Notes under the pieces: generated by a model | Databases searched by the model: none | Told to the model about the DNA's origin: nothing | The model's input: only the letters and a program-made list of their open reading frames with translations | Source: Rhodospirillaceae bacterium | GTDB taxonomy: Bacteria > Pseudomonadota > Alphaproteobacteria > Rhodospirillales > UBA2165 | Length of the DNA: 47,861 nucleotides | NCBI GenBank assembly: GCA_018649725.1 | Contig: JABIHH010000036.1 | Span: 1 to 47,861 of the forward strand | Reading direction: 5' to 3' | Position numbers and translations under genes: made by a program | Shown: positions 16,067-25,203 of the stretch, piece after piece | Layout of the letters: the number at the start of each line of letters is the position of its first letter | How positions within the stretch are numbered: the first letter of the stretch is position 1

Positions 16067-16363
16067 TCATACTTCGCTGCCATCAACAACGATATCAGGG
16101 AAATGCTTTTCTAATTCGGAAATTGCAGCGTCAATGGAATGCCCTTTAGGAGCCAAAACCTTTACGGCCTTCATCGACAGTTCTTTCAGCTCGAAAACTG
16201 CACCAATTCGATAGCCTAATTTACCTGCCGTAGCGCTAAAATTAGCTGGCGGCTCAATGACGACAATCAACATACGCCCGTTGTCAGCTTCTGCTGTCAT
16301 CGGCGTTTTCAAAAATGGCAGGATTAATAATCCCAGTAATAGTGCGATAAAGATGCTTCTCAT
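16067..16363 (-). CDS. Small secreted protein, second orphan subtilase-prodomain-like paralogue
   Basis: The 98-residue product has a signal peptide (residues 1 to about 26) and one small domain: MLIVVIEPPANFSATAGKLG, then the phrase KAVKVLAPKGHSIDAAISEL, then FPDIVVDGSEV. It aligns end to end with the product of 3844-4191 through EPP/DPP, KLGY/RLGF, APKGH/VPKGH and DIVVDG/ELVVDG. As there, no protease follows. The domain resembles I9-type prodomains, which fold subtilases and can act as inhibitors in trans. It is a single gene facing the selenoprotein gene across a shared terminator. Confidence 0.6.
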   Translation of the reverse strand: MRSIFIALLLGLLILPFLKTPMTAEADNGRMLIVVIEPPANFSATAGKLGYRIGAVFELKELSMKAVKVLAPKGHSIDAAISELEKHFPDIVVDGSEV

Positions 16364-16562
16364 CTTTCTTCTCCTTTTCGAGCCGGTGCAGAATGACAGA
16401 CGAATGTATCAAGCTAATAAACGAGTTGTGAATTGATGTAACAACTCCAAATAACGATGAATTAATTCCATACTTTCAATCTATTAGCCGATATATTATT
16501 AGAATTGATTGTTCACATCTGCCCCCGTTTGTTTTAGACTGACCACAAAAGGGAGGCGTCAA

Positions 16563-17057
16563 ATGTCTAATTTCGAGCTCACAAGTGACAGTTTTAATGA
16601 GGGTGATCCCCTCGCGATGGACCATATATTGGCCGAGGAATTTGGTTTTGGCTGCGCGGGCGGCAATCAGTCACCGCATTTGGCCTGGACCGATCCACCG
16701 GAAGGTACAGAAAGCTTCGCGCTGACCATGTATGATCCCGACGCACCGACCGGCAGTGGGTTTTGGCATTGGGTGGTGATTAATATCCCGAAAGATGTCC
16801 GCGAATTGGCTTTGGATGCCTCCAAAAATGGGCTTCCTGCCGGCGCGATTGAAACCCGCAATGATTTCCCCGCCCCGGGCTATGGTGGCCCCTGCCCGCC
16901 CGAAGGTCATGGCCCCCATCGTTATGTCTTTTCGCTTCACGCCGTAAACACGGCTGAACTGCCTGTCACACCGGATTTATCGGCAGCCATCATCGGTTTT
17001 AATCTTCACTTCATGACAATTGAAAAGGCCGTGCTAACGGGCAAATTTGAGAAATAA
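16563..17057 (+). CDS. YbhB/YbcL-type phosphatidylethanolamine-binding protein (PEBP)
   Basis: From the ATG at 16563 the product has 164 residues. Markers are FGFGCAGGNQSPHLAW, the ligand-pocket motif MYDPDAPTGSGFWHWVV, and the second signature YGGPCPPEGHGPHRYVF. These define the bacterial Raf-kinase-inhibitor-like PEBP family, whose physiological ligand is unsettled. The start is supported by GGGAGG seven nt upstream; the TTG at 16509 would add an implausible leader. The gene converges with the hemerythrin gene, with only 2 nt between stop codons. Confidence 0.9.
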   Translation: MSNFELTSDSFNEGDPLAMDHILAEEFGFGCAGGNQSPHLAWTDPPEGTESFALTMYDPDAPTGSGFWHWVVINIPKDVRELALDASKNGLPAGAIETRNDFPAPGYGGPCPPEGHGPHRYVFSLHAVNTAELPVTPDLSAAIIGFNLHFMTIEKAVLTGKFEK

Positions 17058-17059
17058 CG

Positions 17060-17527
17060 CTAAGAAGCAGCCATACAACTTTGGCCTTGGACATCGACCT
17101 TGCGCCTGGATGCCCATTTGTCGCCAAGAGCGGTTAATTCATCTTCGCTAAGGAATTGCTCGGCCATGCCAAACAATGCCATTTCCTCTTTTTGAAAATG
17201 GTTGAAAGCGAGCTCTAAAAGCTGGCCGGTCTGTTTTTTCAACTGGGCGACGTCCGTCTCATTGCGGATGGCCTCCAGATACTCGTCAATTCCTTGATGC
17301 TCAGAACGCATCATTTCCAAGGGCCCCATGCCCTTGATGTGAGTATCCAGCTCGGGGAAGAGAATTTCATCTTCAATAGCCGCATGAGACATCAAGTTGC
17401 GCTCAAGAAGTGCGACGGCGGTGCGAATAACGGCGATCTCATCACTTTCGTCGAGCGTCTCGCGCACGCCAGCAAAAATCTCGTATAAAATTGCATGTTC
17501 ACCGCGCAGCGCATCCGTTAGCCTCAT
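17060..17527 (-). CDS. Hemerythrin-domain protein
   Basis: The 155-residue four-helix protein has the ligands expected for a non-haem di-iron hemerythrin-like site: H11, H48 with E52 (SHAAIEDEILFPEL), H77 (SEHQGIDEYL) and H110 with E114 (NHFQKEEMALF). Such proteins bind O2 or NO, or handle iron and oxidative stress in the cytoplasm. The C-terminus (SCMAAS) has one cysteine. It is a single gene on the minus strand, with an ATG at 17527. Confidence 0.9.
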   Translation of the reverse strand: MRLTDALRGEHAILYEIFAGVRETLDESDEIAVIRTAVALLERNLMSHAAIEDEILFPELDTHIKGMGPLEMMRSEHQGIDEYLEAIRNETDVAQLKKQTGQLLELAFNHFQKEEMALFGMAEQFLSEDELTALGDKWASRRKVDVQGQSCMAAS

Positions 17528-17602
17528 CTTTTACTCCTCAAATCCAATACAATTACTGGAATAAAGAATAAAGCTGCGATACCAAGCTATCCTTAACAAA
17601 TG

Positions 17603-18217
17603 TTATTGGGTTTGTTTTTCCTGGGCGCGCTTGGCGAAAGCTTTGACCCACGGAATAAAACCGACGCCGCTCGCTGGGCCTTTTTCAACGACATATTGAT
17701 AGCCGGCTCGATAATAAGCCGCTGGGATAAAGCCCGGCATGCGAAAATTTTCCGCGCCACCTTGCTTCATAAATAAAGTCGTCGGCGTACTGGTGACTTT
17801 CATGGCGCGGGCAAAGGCTCGTTCTGAGAGTTTTTTGCCATCCAGCATGGTCACTTGCCGGTCACCTTGGTGATCAATTTGAATAATATCAAAATGCTTG
17901 GTCATATAAGTCGTAACATCATCAAAGGTAAAGTTTTCTGCATGCAAGCGGGCACAGTAAGGACAGCCTTTTTCTTCAAAAAGTATTGCTAGACCTTTGC
18001 CCTCGGCCTTAGCAGATGCCAAGATTTCTTTGAGCGAGAACTGCTTATGTTCTTTGATCCAGGGCTGATAATGAAGACCATTGGGAAGGACCGTTCCGGG
18101 CGCCAATGCTGCCGTATTCGAGTGACTCTCAGATAGCGGCACCAGACCGGCCATAGCCAAGGCGAGCAAAACAAAGACATACCGCGACGGTAATTTCCAA
18201 CACATTTTTTTCATCAT
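17603..18217 (-). CDS. soxW: SoxW-like periplasmic thioredoxin
   Basis: The 204-residue protein has an N-terminal signal anchor (VFVLLALAMAGLVPL) and a thioredoxin-fold domain with LAILFEEKGCPYCARLHAE, active-site C85 and C88. The long segment between active site and cis-Pro loop (VTSTPTTLFM) and the C-terminal 'GYQYVVEKG' helix are typical of SoxW/DsbC-like reductases. SoxW keeps SoxYZ-type carriers reduced in thiosulfate oxidation in other species, but no sox genes are in this window. The symbol is therefore only a family label. It is 36 nt downstream of a secreted unknown, and the two probably form an operon. Two adjacent ATGs (18217 and 18214) follow AAGGAAAAA. Confidence 0.75.
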   Translation of the reverse strand: MMKKMCWKLPSRYVFVLLALAMAGLVPLSESHSNTAALAPGTVLPNGLHYQPWIKEHKQFSLKEILASAKAEGKGLAILFEEKGCPYCARLHAENFTFDDVTTYMTKHFDIIQIDHQGDRQVTMLDGKKLSERAFARAMKVTSTPTTLFMKQGGAENFRMPGFIPAAYYRAGYQYVVEKGPASGVGFIPWVKAFAKRAQEKQTQ

Positions 18218-18253
18218 TTTTTTCCTTACTTATAATTCTCGAATGTCCATTTA

Positions 18254-19066
18254 TTACCCCCCGGGCTTCATCGCCTGCCATACTTTTTTGTTGGTATCGG
18301 ATGCCAGCACATCATGATGCTGCTCCAGGCAGGAGCGCATCGTGGCATATACACCAACGCTGTATTCGTAGCGACACGTTTCGGCTATTTGCGATGTTGC
18401 CCGCTTGACTGCCGGTGTGAGCTTGCGCGCTTTGTTATTGGTAATTTTGGCCCAGCTTTTTTCAAACTGATTTTTGTCACTGGCAAAACTATCCGGCAGA
18501 CGGTTGATAACTTGATTGAGATGCTGGGTGGTTTGGACATTAATACTGTCGCGGCCGAACACGTCCTTGGCAACCTGGCGCAGCGGGCCGGTATACTTTT
18601 CGATCTCAAAAGCACTCAAGGGCTTTTTGTCAGCCGCATCCGGCACCGGCACCGCTGAGGCCATCGCGCCGACGGATATTACCGCCTGGCCTTTAGACGG
18701 CTTATGACCCAATTGAGTTAAAATTTTCTCGGGTAGACTGATGACCACTGACGTGTAGTGCCGCCTAGCTGAAATTGACACCTTCTGAACGACCGAGATG
18801 TTTTTCACCTGACCAGAGGAGCCTAAAATACCCATCGTGATCTTGGTGCCTTGCCCTGCTTTGTAAGCCCGGCCCGGCATGGGCGCAGCGCGATGTTCCT
18901 GCAGACAGACAGTGGTAATCTCGGCTTTGCAAATACCATCTTCACAGGTCAACGGTATCGGCGCGGCTGTCGCCATCAATCCCAATATCTGCGGTGAAGC
19001 TTGAACTGAACTTGCGAGTGAAATGAATACAAGTGAAATAAAAGCGCTCATGATTTTGGCAGGCAT
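18254..19066 (-). CDS. Secreted protein of unknown function upstream of the SoxW-like gene
   Basis: From the ATG at 19066 the product has 270 residues. It begins with a signal peptide (MPAKIMSAFISLVFISLASS, cleavage near VQA-S). The mature part has a CEDGIC motif and a third cysteine six residues on (TTVCLQE), then a beta-rich region (KISISARRHYTSVV-like strands), and a helical C-terminal half with two more cysteines (ETCRYEY, MRSCLEQ). I do not recognise the family. The start is chosen because GAGGAGAGAG lies just upstream; the longer frame to 19102 adds an unlikely leader. Being co-directional with the SoxW-like thioredoxin by 36 nt, it may be that protein's disulfide substrate (inference). 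Confidence 0.6.
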   Translation of the reverse strand: MPAKIMSAFISLVFISLASSVQASPQILGLMATAAPIPLTCEDGICKAEITTVCLQEHRAAPMPGRAYKAGQGTKITMGILGSSGQVKNISVVQKVSISARRHYTSVVISLPEKILTQLGHKPSKGQAVISVGAMASAVPVPDAADKKPLSAFEIEKYTGPLRQVAKDVFGRDSINVQTTQHLNQVINRLPDSFASDKNQFEKSWAKITNNKARKLTPAVKRATSQIAETCRYEYSVGVYATMRSCLEQHHDVLASDTNKKVWQAMKPGG

Positions 19067-19209
19067 AACTCTCTCCTCAATCAAAGTTAATTCACATATC
19101 AAGAGTGTACTCTCGCTTATTTAAAAGGCGAAGTAACAAATGTGTTAAGTACCTGACTATCAGACTATTCTTTATATTGAGATTTCAATGGCTTAAATAT
19201 TAGAAAAAC

Positions 19210-22200
19210 TTAGGCAGCGATGTCAGAAAGTTCTTTCATCAGATATTGCACGCCGGAGAGGCGTTCAGAGGCTTCGCCCCAGCTGCGCATGAAGACGAGT
19301 TTGTGATCGGGGCGGAGTTTGGAGGTGCCGACTTGCGAGGTGATGAATTCGACCAGACCGGCAGGATTATTAAATTCATTGTTGCGGAACGAGATCACCG
19401 CGCCTTTCGAGCCGGCGTCCACTTTGTCGACACCAGCAGCCAGACAAAGCCGCTTGATGGCAACGGTCTCCAACAAATTTTCCACCTCTTCCGGCAGCGA
19501 GCCAAAGCGGTCGATCATTTCGGCGGCAAAGCCATCGATCTCCGCCCGATCGGTGAGATCGGCAATGCGCCGGTAGAGGCTAAGCCTGATGCCCAGATCC
19601 GGCACGTAATCGCTTGGGATCAGCACCGGCACACCAATGTCAATTTGCGGGCTCCATTTATCGGCAACTTGATCCTCAATATCACCGGCTGATTTAGCCT
19701 CAGCCACCGCTTCCTCCAGCATTTGTTGGTAAAGCTCGACACCGACTTCCTTGATATGGCCCGACTGCTCATCGCCCAGCAAATTTCCGGCACCCCGGAT
19801 ATCGAGATCGTGGCTCGCCAGCGTAAAGCCAGCACCGAGCGTGTCCAAAGATTGCATGACCTCCAAACGTTTTAGCGCAGAGGCGGCTAGTTTGCGTTTT
19901 GGCGGCAGGGTCAGATAAGCATAACCCCGAATTTTCGAGCGTCCAATGCGGCCCCGTAATTGATAGAGTTGCGCCAGACCAAACATATCGGAGCGGTGCA
20001 GGATGATCGTATTCACACTCGGCAAATCAAGACCAGATTCGACAATATTGGTCGCCAACAGCAAATCATACTTACCATCATAAAACGCGTTCATAACGTC
20101 TTCGAGCTTGGCCGGGGACATTTTACCATGCGCCATAGCAATGCGGAGATCCGGTACCAGCTCTTTGAGCTCCTCTTCTACATGGCCGAGATCGGCAACT
20201 CTCGGGCAGACATAGAAAATCTGCCCGCCCCGATAGCGTTCACGCTGAATAGCCTCTCGCACCACAACCGGATCGTAGGGCAGCACAAAAGTTCGGACGG
20301 CCAAGCGGTCAACCGGCGGGGTCGTAATCAGGCTCAGCTCCCGCACCCCGGTTAGTGCCATTTGTAATGTCCGTGGGATCGGTGTCGCCGTTAGGGTGAG
20401 CACATGGACATTATGCTTCATCGATTTAAGCTGCTCTTTATGGGCGACACCAAAATGCTGTTCTTCATCAATGATCAGCAGGCCTAAGCGATCAAACTTG
20501 GTGTTTTCGGCGAGCAACGCATGGGTGCCGATAACGATATCGACCTGGCCGCTTTTAAGCCCCTCTTTGGTCTCATCGGCCTCCTTCTTGCCAACCAAAC
20601 GCGAAAGTTGGCGCACTTTGACCGGAAAATCAGCGAAACGTTCCTGAAAAATACGGACATGCTGGCGCGACAACAGTGTCGTCGGCACCACAATGGCGAC
20701 TTGCTTGCCCTCCATCGCCGCGACGAAAGCAGCGCGCAAAGCCACTTCGGTCTTACCAAAACCAACATCGCCGCAAATCAACCGATCCATCGGCCGTCCA
20801 CTTGCCATATCTTTAATGACATCACCAATGGCGCGGGCCTGATCCTCAGTCTCGGTAAAGGCAAAGCCAGAGCAAAACTCATCATAGACCCCGGGCTGCG
20901 GCTCCATCGCTTCGCCTTTTTTTAGCTCCCGCGCCGCAGCGACGACGATTAATTGGTCCGCCATATCGCGAATACGTTGTTTGAGCTGTGATTTTCGGGC
21001 CTGCCAAGCGACACCACCCAGCTTATCGAGGCGCATCGTATCGCTACCTTCGCCGTAGCGCGAAATGATCTCGATATTCTCGACCGGTAGAAACAGCTTA
21101 TCACCGCCGTGATAGGTCAATTGCAGGCAGTCATGCGGCGCGCCCGAATCGGTCACATCCAACGTCACCAATTCCTCAAAGCGGCCAATGCCATGATCCG
21201 AATGAACCACCAAATCACCGGCACTGAGAACTGAGGTTTCGGCGATAAAATTTTCCGGGCGAATTTTTCGGCGCTGCGGTGAGCTCAACCGATCGCCTAA
21301 GATATCTTGCTCGGTTATCAGGGCGAGCCCCGGGGAAGTGAAGCCATGCTCTAATTCTAAAACAGCCAGGCGGATTGAGGCTTCCGGCGAGGTCGAGGCG
21401 GCGATATTGTGTTCTTTTAAGATACCGAGAAGACGCTCGGCCGAGCCTTCCGAAAATGCGCCAATAACAACCGCGCGGCCGGCTTTATTCTCGGCTTGAA
21501 TATGATCGCGCAGCGCATCATAGACGTTAACATCCGGCAAAGCCCGGGCATCGGCAAAATCTCTGCCGGGTTTGCCGCCGACATCACTGCTATGGGCCTG
21601 CTCGGGCGCAGAAAAGGGCTGTATTTTAAGCTTTGAGTAGTTGGCAAAAGCAGCGTCCAGGTCTTTCGATGTAAGATAAAGCCGGTCCACCGGTAGCGGA
21701 TTATAGGTTGTCTCAGAAACCGCTAACCCCCTGGCTTTCATGTCGGCGCGGGCATCATAACATTCATTGACGAGTTCCCAGCGCGACTCCGCCGCCTCTT
21801 CCGCCTGATGATCGAGCGCAATAACGGCCTCGCTCGGCAGATAATCCAGCAACGTCTCCAGCTCTTCGTGGAATAACGGCAGCCAATGCTCCATACCGGC
21901 TTGGGCGTGCCCTTCAGATACTGCCTCATAAAGCGGGTCTTCACTGGAAACCGCCCCAAATAGCGCCCGGTAGGCCGTGCGAAACCGGCTGATCGCGTCT
22001 TCATCCAAAGAGATTTCGTTGACCGGTTTGAGAGTAAAGCTCTCTCGCTCACCCGACGTTCTTTGGCTGAACGGCTCAAACGTCCGAATTCCGTCTAAAT
22101 CATCGCCAAAAAAATCAAGCCGGAGCGGTTCGTCAAAGCCGGGAGGAAAGAGATCGATAATGCCCCCTCGAATGGCATATTCGCCGGGTTCCATCACCGT

Positions 22201-22662
22201 TTCACTGCGGCCATAGCCGTTTTGCTCGAGATACCCTAACAAACGATCACGCAAGGTCTCACCGCCCTCACCAAATGTTAAACTCGACCCTTCAAGGGAT
22301 TTCCGCGCCGGCACACGCTGCAGCAGGGCGGCAATCGTCGTTAAGATGATTCGCGGCTGGTCTTGCTGGCGATCAACAAGATTGGTCAGTGCATCTATAC
22401 GAGCCGCAATAATATCGCTTTTGGGTGAGACCCGGTCATAGGGCAGACAATCCCAGGCCGGGAATTCAATCACCTCTACGTCGCTTGCAAAAAAGGCGAG
22501 GCTAGCCTTCAAAGCTGCCATCCGGCGATCATCACGGGCGACAAAAAGCACTGTTTGGTCGGCGTCAATCAACTGGCTGAGAACAACGCCGTCATAGCCT
22601 TCGGGCACGCCGCCAAGTAGATTATCTGTTGATTTATCTAATATTTTATCGATACTTAACAA
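19210..22662 (-). CDS. mfd: Transcription-repair coupling factor Mfd
   Basis: The 1150-residue protein has full family length. The N-terminal UvrB-like half includes DVEVIEFPAWDCLPYDRVSP and the RGGIIDLFPPG strand. The RNA-polymerase-interacting CarD-like domain contains LVVHSDHGIGRFEEL. The SF2 motor has Walker A GDVGFGKTEVALRAAF (near 630), the DEEQ box in LLIIDEEQHFGVAHK (near 732), TATPIPRTLQM, and QLRGRIGRS. A C-terminal TRCF domain follows. It displaces RNA polymerase stalled at lesions and recruits UvrA. It is 4 nt downstream of sdhE, an arrangement common in alphaproteobacteria. Confidence 0.98.
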   Translation of the reverse strand: MLSIDKILDKSTDNLLGGVPEGYDGVVLSQLIDADQTVLFVARDDRRMAALKASLAFFASDVEVIEFPAWDCLPYDRVSPKSDIIAARIDALTNLVDRQQDQPRIILTTIAALLQRVPARKSLEGSSLTFGEGGETLRDRLLGYLEQNGYGRSETVMEPGEYAIRGGIIDLFPPGFDEPLRLDFFGDDLDGIRTFEPFSQRTSGERESFTLKPVNEISLDEDAISRFRTAYRALFGAVSSEDPLYEAVSEGHAQAGMEHWLPLFHEELETLLDYLPSEAVIALDHQAEEAAESRWELVNECYDARADMKARGLAVSETTYNPLPVDRLYLTSKDLDAAFANYSKLKIQPFSAPEQAHSSDVGGKPGRDFADARALPDVNVYDALRDHIQAENKAGRAVVIGAFSEGSAERLLGILKEHNIAASTSPEASIRLAVLELEHGFTSPGLALITEQDILGDRLSSPQRRKIRPENFIAETSVLSAGDLVVHSDHGIGRFEELVTLDVTDSGAPHDCLQLTYHGGDKLFLPVENIEIISRYGEGSDTMRLDKLGGVAWQARKSQLKQRIRDMADQLIVVAAARELKKGEAMEPQPGVYDEFCSGFAFTETEDQARAIGDVIKDMASGRPMDRLICGDVGFGKTEVALRAAFVAAMEGKQVAIVVPTTLLSRQHVRIFQERFADFPVKVRQLSRLVGKKEADETKEGLKSGQVDIVIGTHALLAENTKFDRLGLLIIDEEQHFGVAHKEQLKSMKHNVHVLTLTATPIPRTLQMALTGVRELSLITTPPVDRLAVRTFVLPYDPVVVREAIQRERYRGGQIFYVCPRVADLGHVEEELKELVPDLRIAMAHGKMSPAKLEDVMNAFYDGKYDLLLATNIVESGLDLPSVNTIILHRSDMFGLAQLYQLRGRIGRSKIRGYAYLTLPPKRKLAASALKRLEVMQSLDTLGAGFTLASHDLDIRGAGNLLGDEQSGHIKEVGVELYQQMLEEAVAEAKSAGDIEDQVADKWSPQIDIGVPVLIPSDYVPDLGIRLSLYRRIADLTDRAEIDGFAAEMIDRFGSLPEEVENLLETVAIKRLCLAAGVDKVDAGSKGAVISFRNNEFNNPAGLVEFITSQVGTSKLRPDHKLVFMRSWGEASERLSGVQYLMKELSDIAA

Positions 22663-22666
22663 TGAC

Positions 22667-22942
22667 TTAAAGGCTTTCTTTAAATTTAATTATCAAACCC
22701 ATTATTTCATTGTCATAGGCTTCGGGAATGGCCTCGCGACCGAGAATCCAGTTCAGCAAATCGGCATCTGGGACATCCGTTAGAAGGTCAAAGGCGTGCA
22801 GCAATTCTTCGCTCAAATTACCGAGTTCCTGCTCAGCAAAGCCACCGATAAGCTTATCGGTTTCCTGCATGCCGCGATGGGTCGCTTTATACAAAAGTCG
22901 CTTGCGAAGAGTTTCCATCACGGTTTCCAACACGGTTTCCAT
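22667..22942 (-). CDS. sdhE: FAD assembly factor SdhE
   Basis: From the ATG at 22942 the product has 91 residues. It carries the family hallmark R-G-M-x-E in THRGMQETDKLIGGFAE, and the helical C-terminal half LLNWILGREAIPEAYDNE. SdhE promotes covalent flavinylation of SdhA in succinate dehydrogenase. The start is uncertain: TTG at 22954, ATG at 22942 and ATG at 22918 are in frame, because the 5' end consists of short repeats encoding METV-LETV-METL. It is divergent from recG and 4 nt upstream of mfd. Confidence 0.93.
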   Translation of the reverse strand: METVLETVMETLRKRLLYKATHRGMQETDKLIGGFAEQELGNLSEELLHAFDLLTDVPDADLLNWILGREAIPEAYDNEIMGLIIKFKESL

Positions 22943-23044
22943 CTGGGGTGCCAATGATCTATCTTTAGAACGCTAGGGTGTAAACCTTTGCGAGCTATCT
23001 GTCAGCCCAAATGTCAATTATGATTTGCGAGTTAGACCTAAATT

Positions 23045-25126
23045 ATGCGGCCAGAAATACTCTTTCCGATTTTTGCTCCGGTCACCAAATTGGCTGGCGT
23101 CGGGCCGCGTATTGCCAAGCTCATTGAAAAACTGGCCGGCCCTCATATCAGCGATCTTTTGTGGCATCTGCCGAGCGGCATCATCGATCGTCGCTATGCC
23201 CCTAAAATAGTCGAAGCCCGCGCCGGCGTAATCGCCACGATGCAGGTGACCGTAGATCAGCATATTCCGCCTAAATCCCGCCGTCTGCCCTATAGAATTA
23301 TCTGTTCCGACGAAACCGGTAGCCTGACGTTGGTGTTTTTCCACGCCCGGGCCGATTATTTGCTAAAAATCCTGCCCGAAGGCGAAGAACGCGTGATTAG
23401 CGGCACAATTGAGGCCTATGGCGACGGCGTACAAATGCCGCATCCAGATCATGTTGTTGAGATCAAAGACCGCGCCAGTATTGAAGCGGTAGAACCGGTC
23501 TACCCGCTGACCCAAGGTTTGTCCCTCAAAGTTCTCTCAAAAGCCATCAAAGGCGCGCTGGATTTGGCCCCAGAATTGGCCGAATGGCTCGACGGGCCCT
23601 ATCTCAAAAAGCAGAAATGGCCAAGTTGGAATACCGCACTTGCCCAAGTCCACAAGCCCGAGGATGAAACCGATTTAGAGCCCGAGACTTTGGTGCGCCA
23701 ACGGCTCGCTTATGATGAGTTGCTCGCCAATCAACTCGCTTTGGCTTTGGTGCGGGTTCATATGCGCCGACAAGCGGGCCGCACGATAGTTGGAACGGGG
23801 GCCTTACAAGACAAAGTCATCACCGCCCTGCCCTTTGAGCTGACAAACTCGCAAAAAGAAGCCGTGCATGACATTACCAAGGATATGAGTTCAGACGGTC
23901 GCATGCATCGATTGCTGCAAGGCGATGTCGGCAGCGGCAAGACGGTGGTGGCACTATTAGCTATGTTACATGCGGTCGAAAGCGGTGCGCAGGCTGCCAT
24001 TCTCGCCCCAACCGAAATCCTGGCGCGGCAACATTTGGCGACGATTGAACCTCTGGCCGAAGCGGCCGGCGTTAAGGTCGCGCTGCTGACCGGACGCGAT
24101 AAAGGCAAAACGCGGGCGCCAATCCTCGAAGGCTATGCCAGCGGCGACATTCAAATCGCAATCGGCACCCATGCGATTTTCCAAGAAGGTGTTGAATTTA
24201 ATGATCTGGCCTTGGCCGTGATTGATGAGCAACACCGCTTTGGCGTCCATCAACGCTTAGCTCTCACCTCCAAGGGCCGGGCGGTCGATGTCTTAGTGAT
24301 GACAGCGACGCCAATCCCCCGCACGCTGACGCTGACGGCCTATGGTGATATGGAGGTGTCGCGCCTCACTGAAAAACCTGCCGGACGCCTACCGATTGAC
24401 ACCCGAACCGTGGCAATCGATCGCTTGGACGATGTTGTTCAGGGCGTTACGCGAGCGCTCAAGGAGGGCACCAAGATCTATTGGGTTTGCCCGCTGGTGG
24501 AAGAATCTGAAAAGCTTGATCTCGCCGCCGCTGAAGACCGTTTTGCCCATCTCCAAGCCGTCTTTGGCGATCGTGTTGGCTTGGTTCATGGTAAAATGAA
24601 GGGCAAAGAAAAAGACGCTGTGATGGAGGCTTTTTCCGAAGGAGGCGTCGATATCCTCGTCGCCACGACAGTTATTGAAGTCGGCGTCGACGTGCCGGCA
24701 GCAACGATCATGATCATCGAACACGCCGAACGCTTCGGTCTCGCCCAGCTTCATCAATTACGGGGCCGCATTGGCCGCGGCTCTGAGAAATCGACCTGCA
24801 TTTTGATGTATCCGCAAAGGCTCACCGAGACCGCCCGCAAACGGCTGGAGATTATGAAAGACACTGAAGACGGCTTCATCATCGCCGAAGAAGACCTCCG
24901 TCTGCGCGGTGCAGGCGAAGTCCTCGGCACCCGCCAGAGCGGCCTCCCCGAATTCCGCCTCGCCGACCTTGCCATTCACGGCGATCTCATTGCAACGGCA
25001 CGTGACGACGCCAAGCTTATTCTCGAAATGGATCCCGAACTAGAATCCGAGCGCGGCCAGCACCTGCGGGTCTTGCTCTACCTCTTCGAGCGCGACGCAG
25101 CGGTGAAGTTTCTAAGATCGGGGTAG
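23045..25126 (+). CDS. recG: ATP-dependent DNA helicase RecG
   Basis: The 693-residue protein has full length. It begins with a wedge/OB domain (LWHLPSGIIDRRY near 40-50), followed by Walker A LLQGDVGSGKTVVALLAM (near 295), the DEQH box in AVIDEQHRFGVHQR (near 392), MTATPIPRTL, and motif VI region LHQLRGRIGRGSEKSTC. The C-terminal TRG segment includes EEDLRLRGAGEVLGTRQSG. RecG remodels stalled forks and Holliday junctions. It is divergent from sdhE-mfd. In many alphaproteobacteria the DUF502 gene lies close by; here a two-gene cassette intervenes. Confidence 0.98.
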   Translation: MRPEILFPIFAPVTKLAGVGPRIAKLIEKLAGPHISDLLWHLPSGIIDRRYAPKIVEARAGVIATMQVTVDQHIPPKSRRLPYRIICSDETGSLTLVFFHARADYLLKILPEGEERVISGTIEAYGDGVQMPHPDHVVEIKDRASIEAVEPVYPLTQGLSLKVLSKAIKGALDLAPELAEWLDGPYLKKQKWPSWNTALAQVHKPEDETDLEPETLVRQRLAYDELLANQLALALVRVHMRRQAGRTIVGTGALQDKVITALPFELTNSQKEAVHDITKDMSSDGRMHRLLQGDVGSGKTVVALLAMLHAVESGAQAAILAPTEILARQHLATIEPLAEAAGVKVALLTGRDKGKTRAPILEGYASGDIQIAIGTHAIFQEGVEFNDLALAVIDEQHRFGVHQRLALTSKGRAVDVLVMTATPIPRTLTLTAYGDMEVSRLTEKPAGRLPIDTRTVAIDRLDDVVQGVTRALKEGTKIYWVCPLVEESEKLDLAAAEDRFAHLQAVFGDRVGLVHGKMKGKEKDAVMEAFSEGGVDILVATTVIEVGVDVPAATIMIIEHAERFGLAQLHQLRGRIGRGSEKSTCILMYPQRLTETARKRLEIMKDTEDGFIIAEEDLRLRGAGEVLGTRQSGLPEFRLADLAIHGDLIATARDDAKLILEMDPELESERGQHLRVLLYLFERDAAVKFLRSG

Positions 25127-25138
25127 ATCAAACTCGCG

Positions 25139-25188
25139 CATCATCCCGGGCTTGATCCGGGGATCCAGTTCTTTCGTCAGAATGACGT
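25139..25188. repeat. Dispersed intergenic palindrome (CCGGACTTGATCCGG type), recG downstream copy
   Basis: The sequence CATCCCGGGCTTGATCCGGG followed by GATCCAGTTC and CGTCAGAATGACG matches the elements at 39599-39690 and 47757-47790. It starts 12 nt after the recG stop and could also serve as an RNA hairpin protecting or ending the recG transcript. Confidence 0.75.
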
Positions 25189-25203
25189 TGGAGAAATTGA
25201 CCA

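Noticed and set aside
13495..18217. Further selenocysteine codons in the neighbouring thioredoxin-fold genes
   Set aside because: The FrnE-like (CPWC) and SoxW-like (CPYC) active sites use ordinary Cys codons, and neither gene has an in-frame TGA.
19246..20925. Plus-strand ORFs of 130-150 codons opposite mfd
   Set aside because: Shadows of the mfd reading frame; low-complexity composition and no family resemblance.
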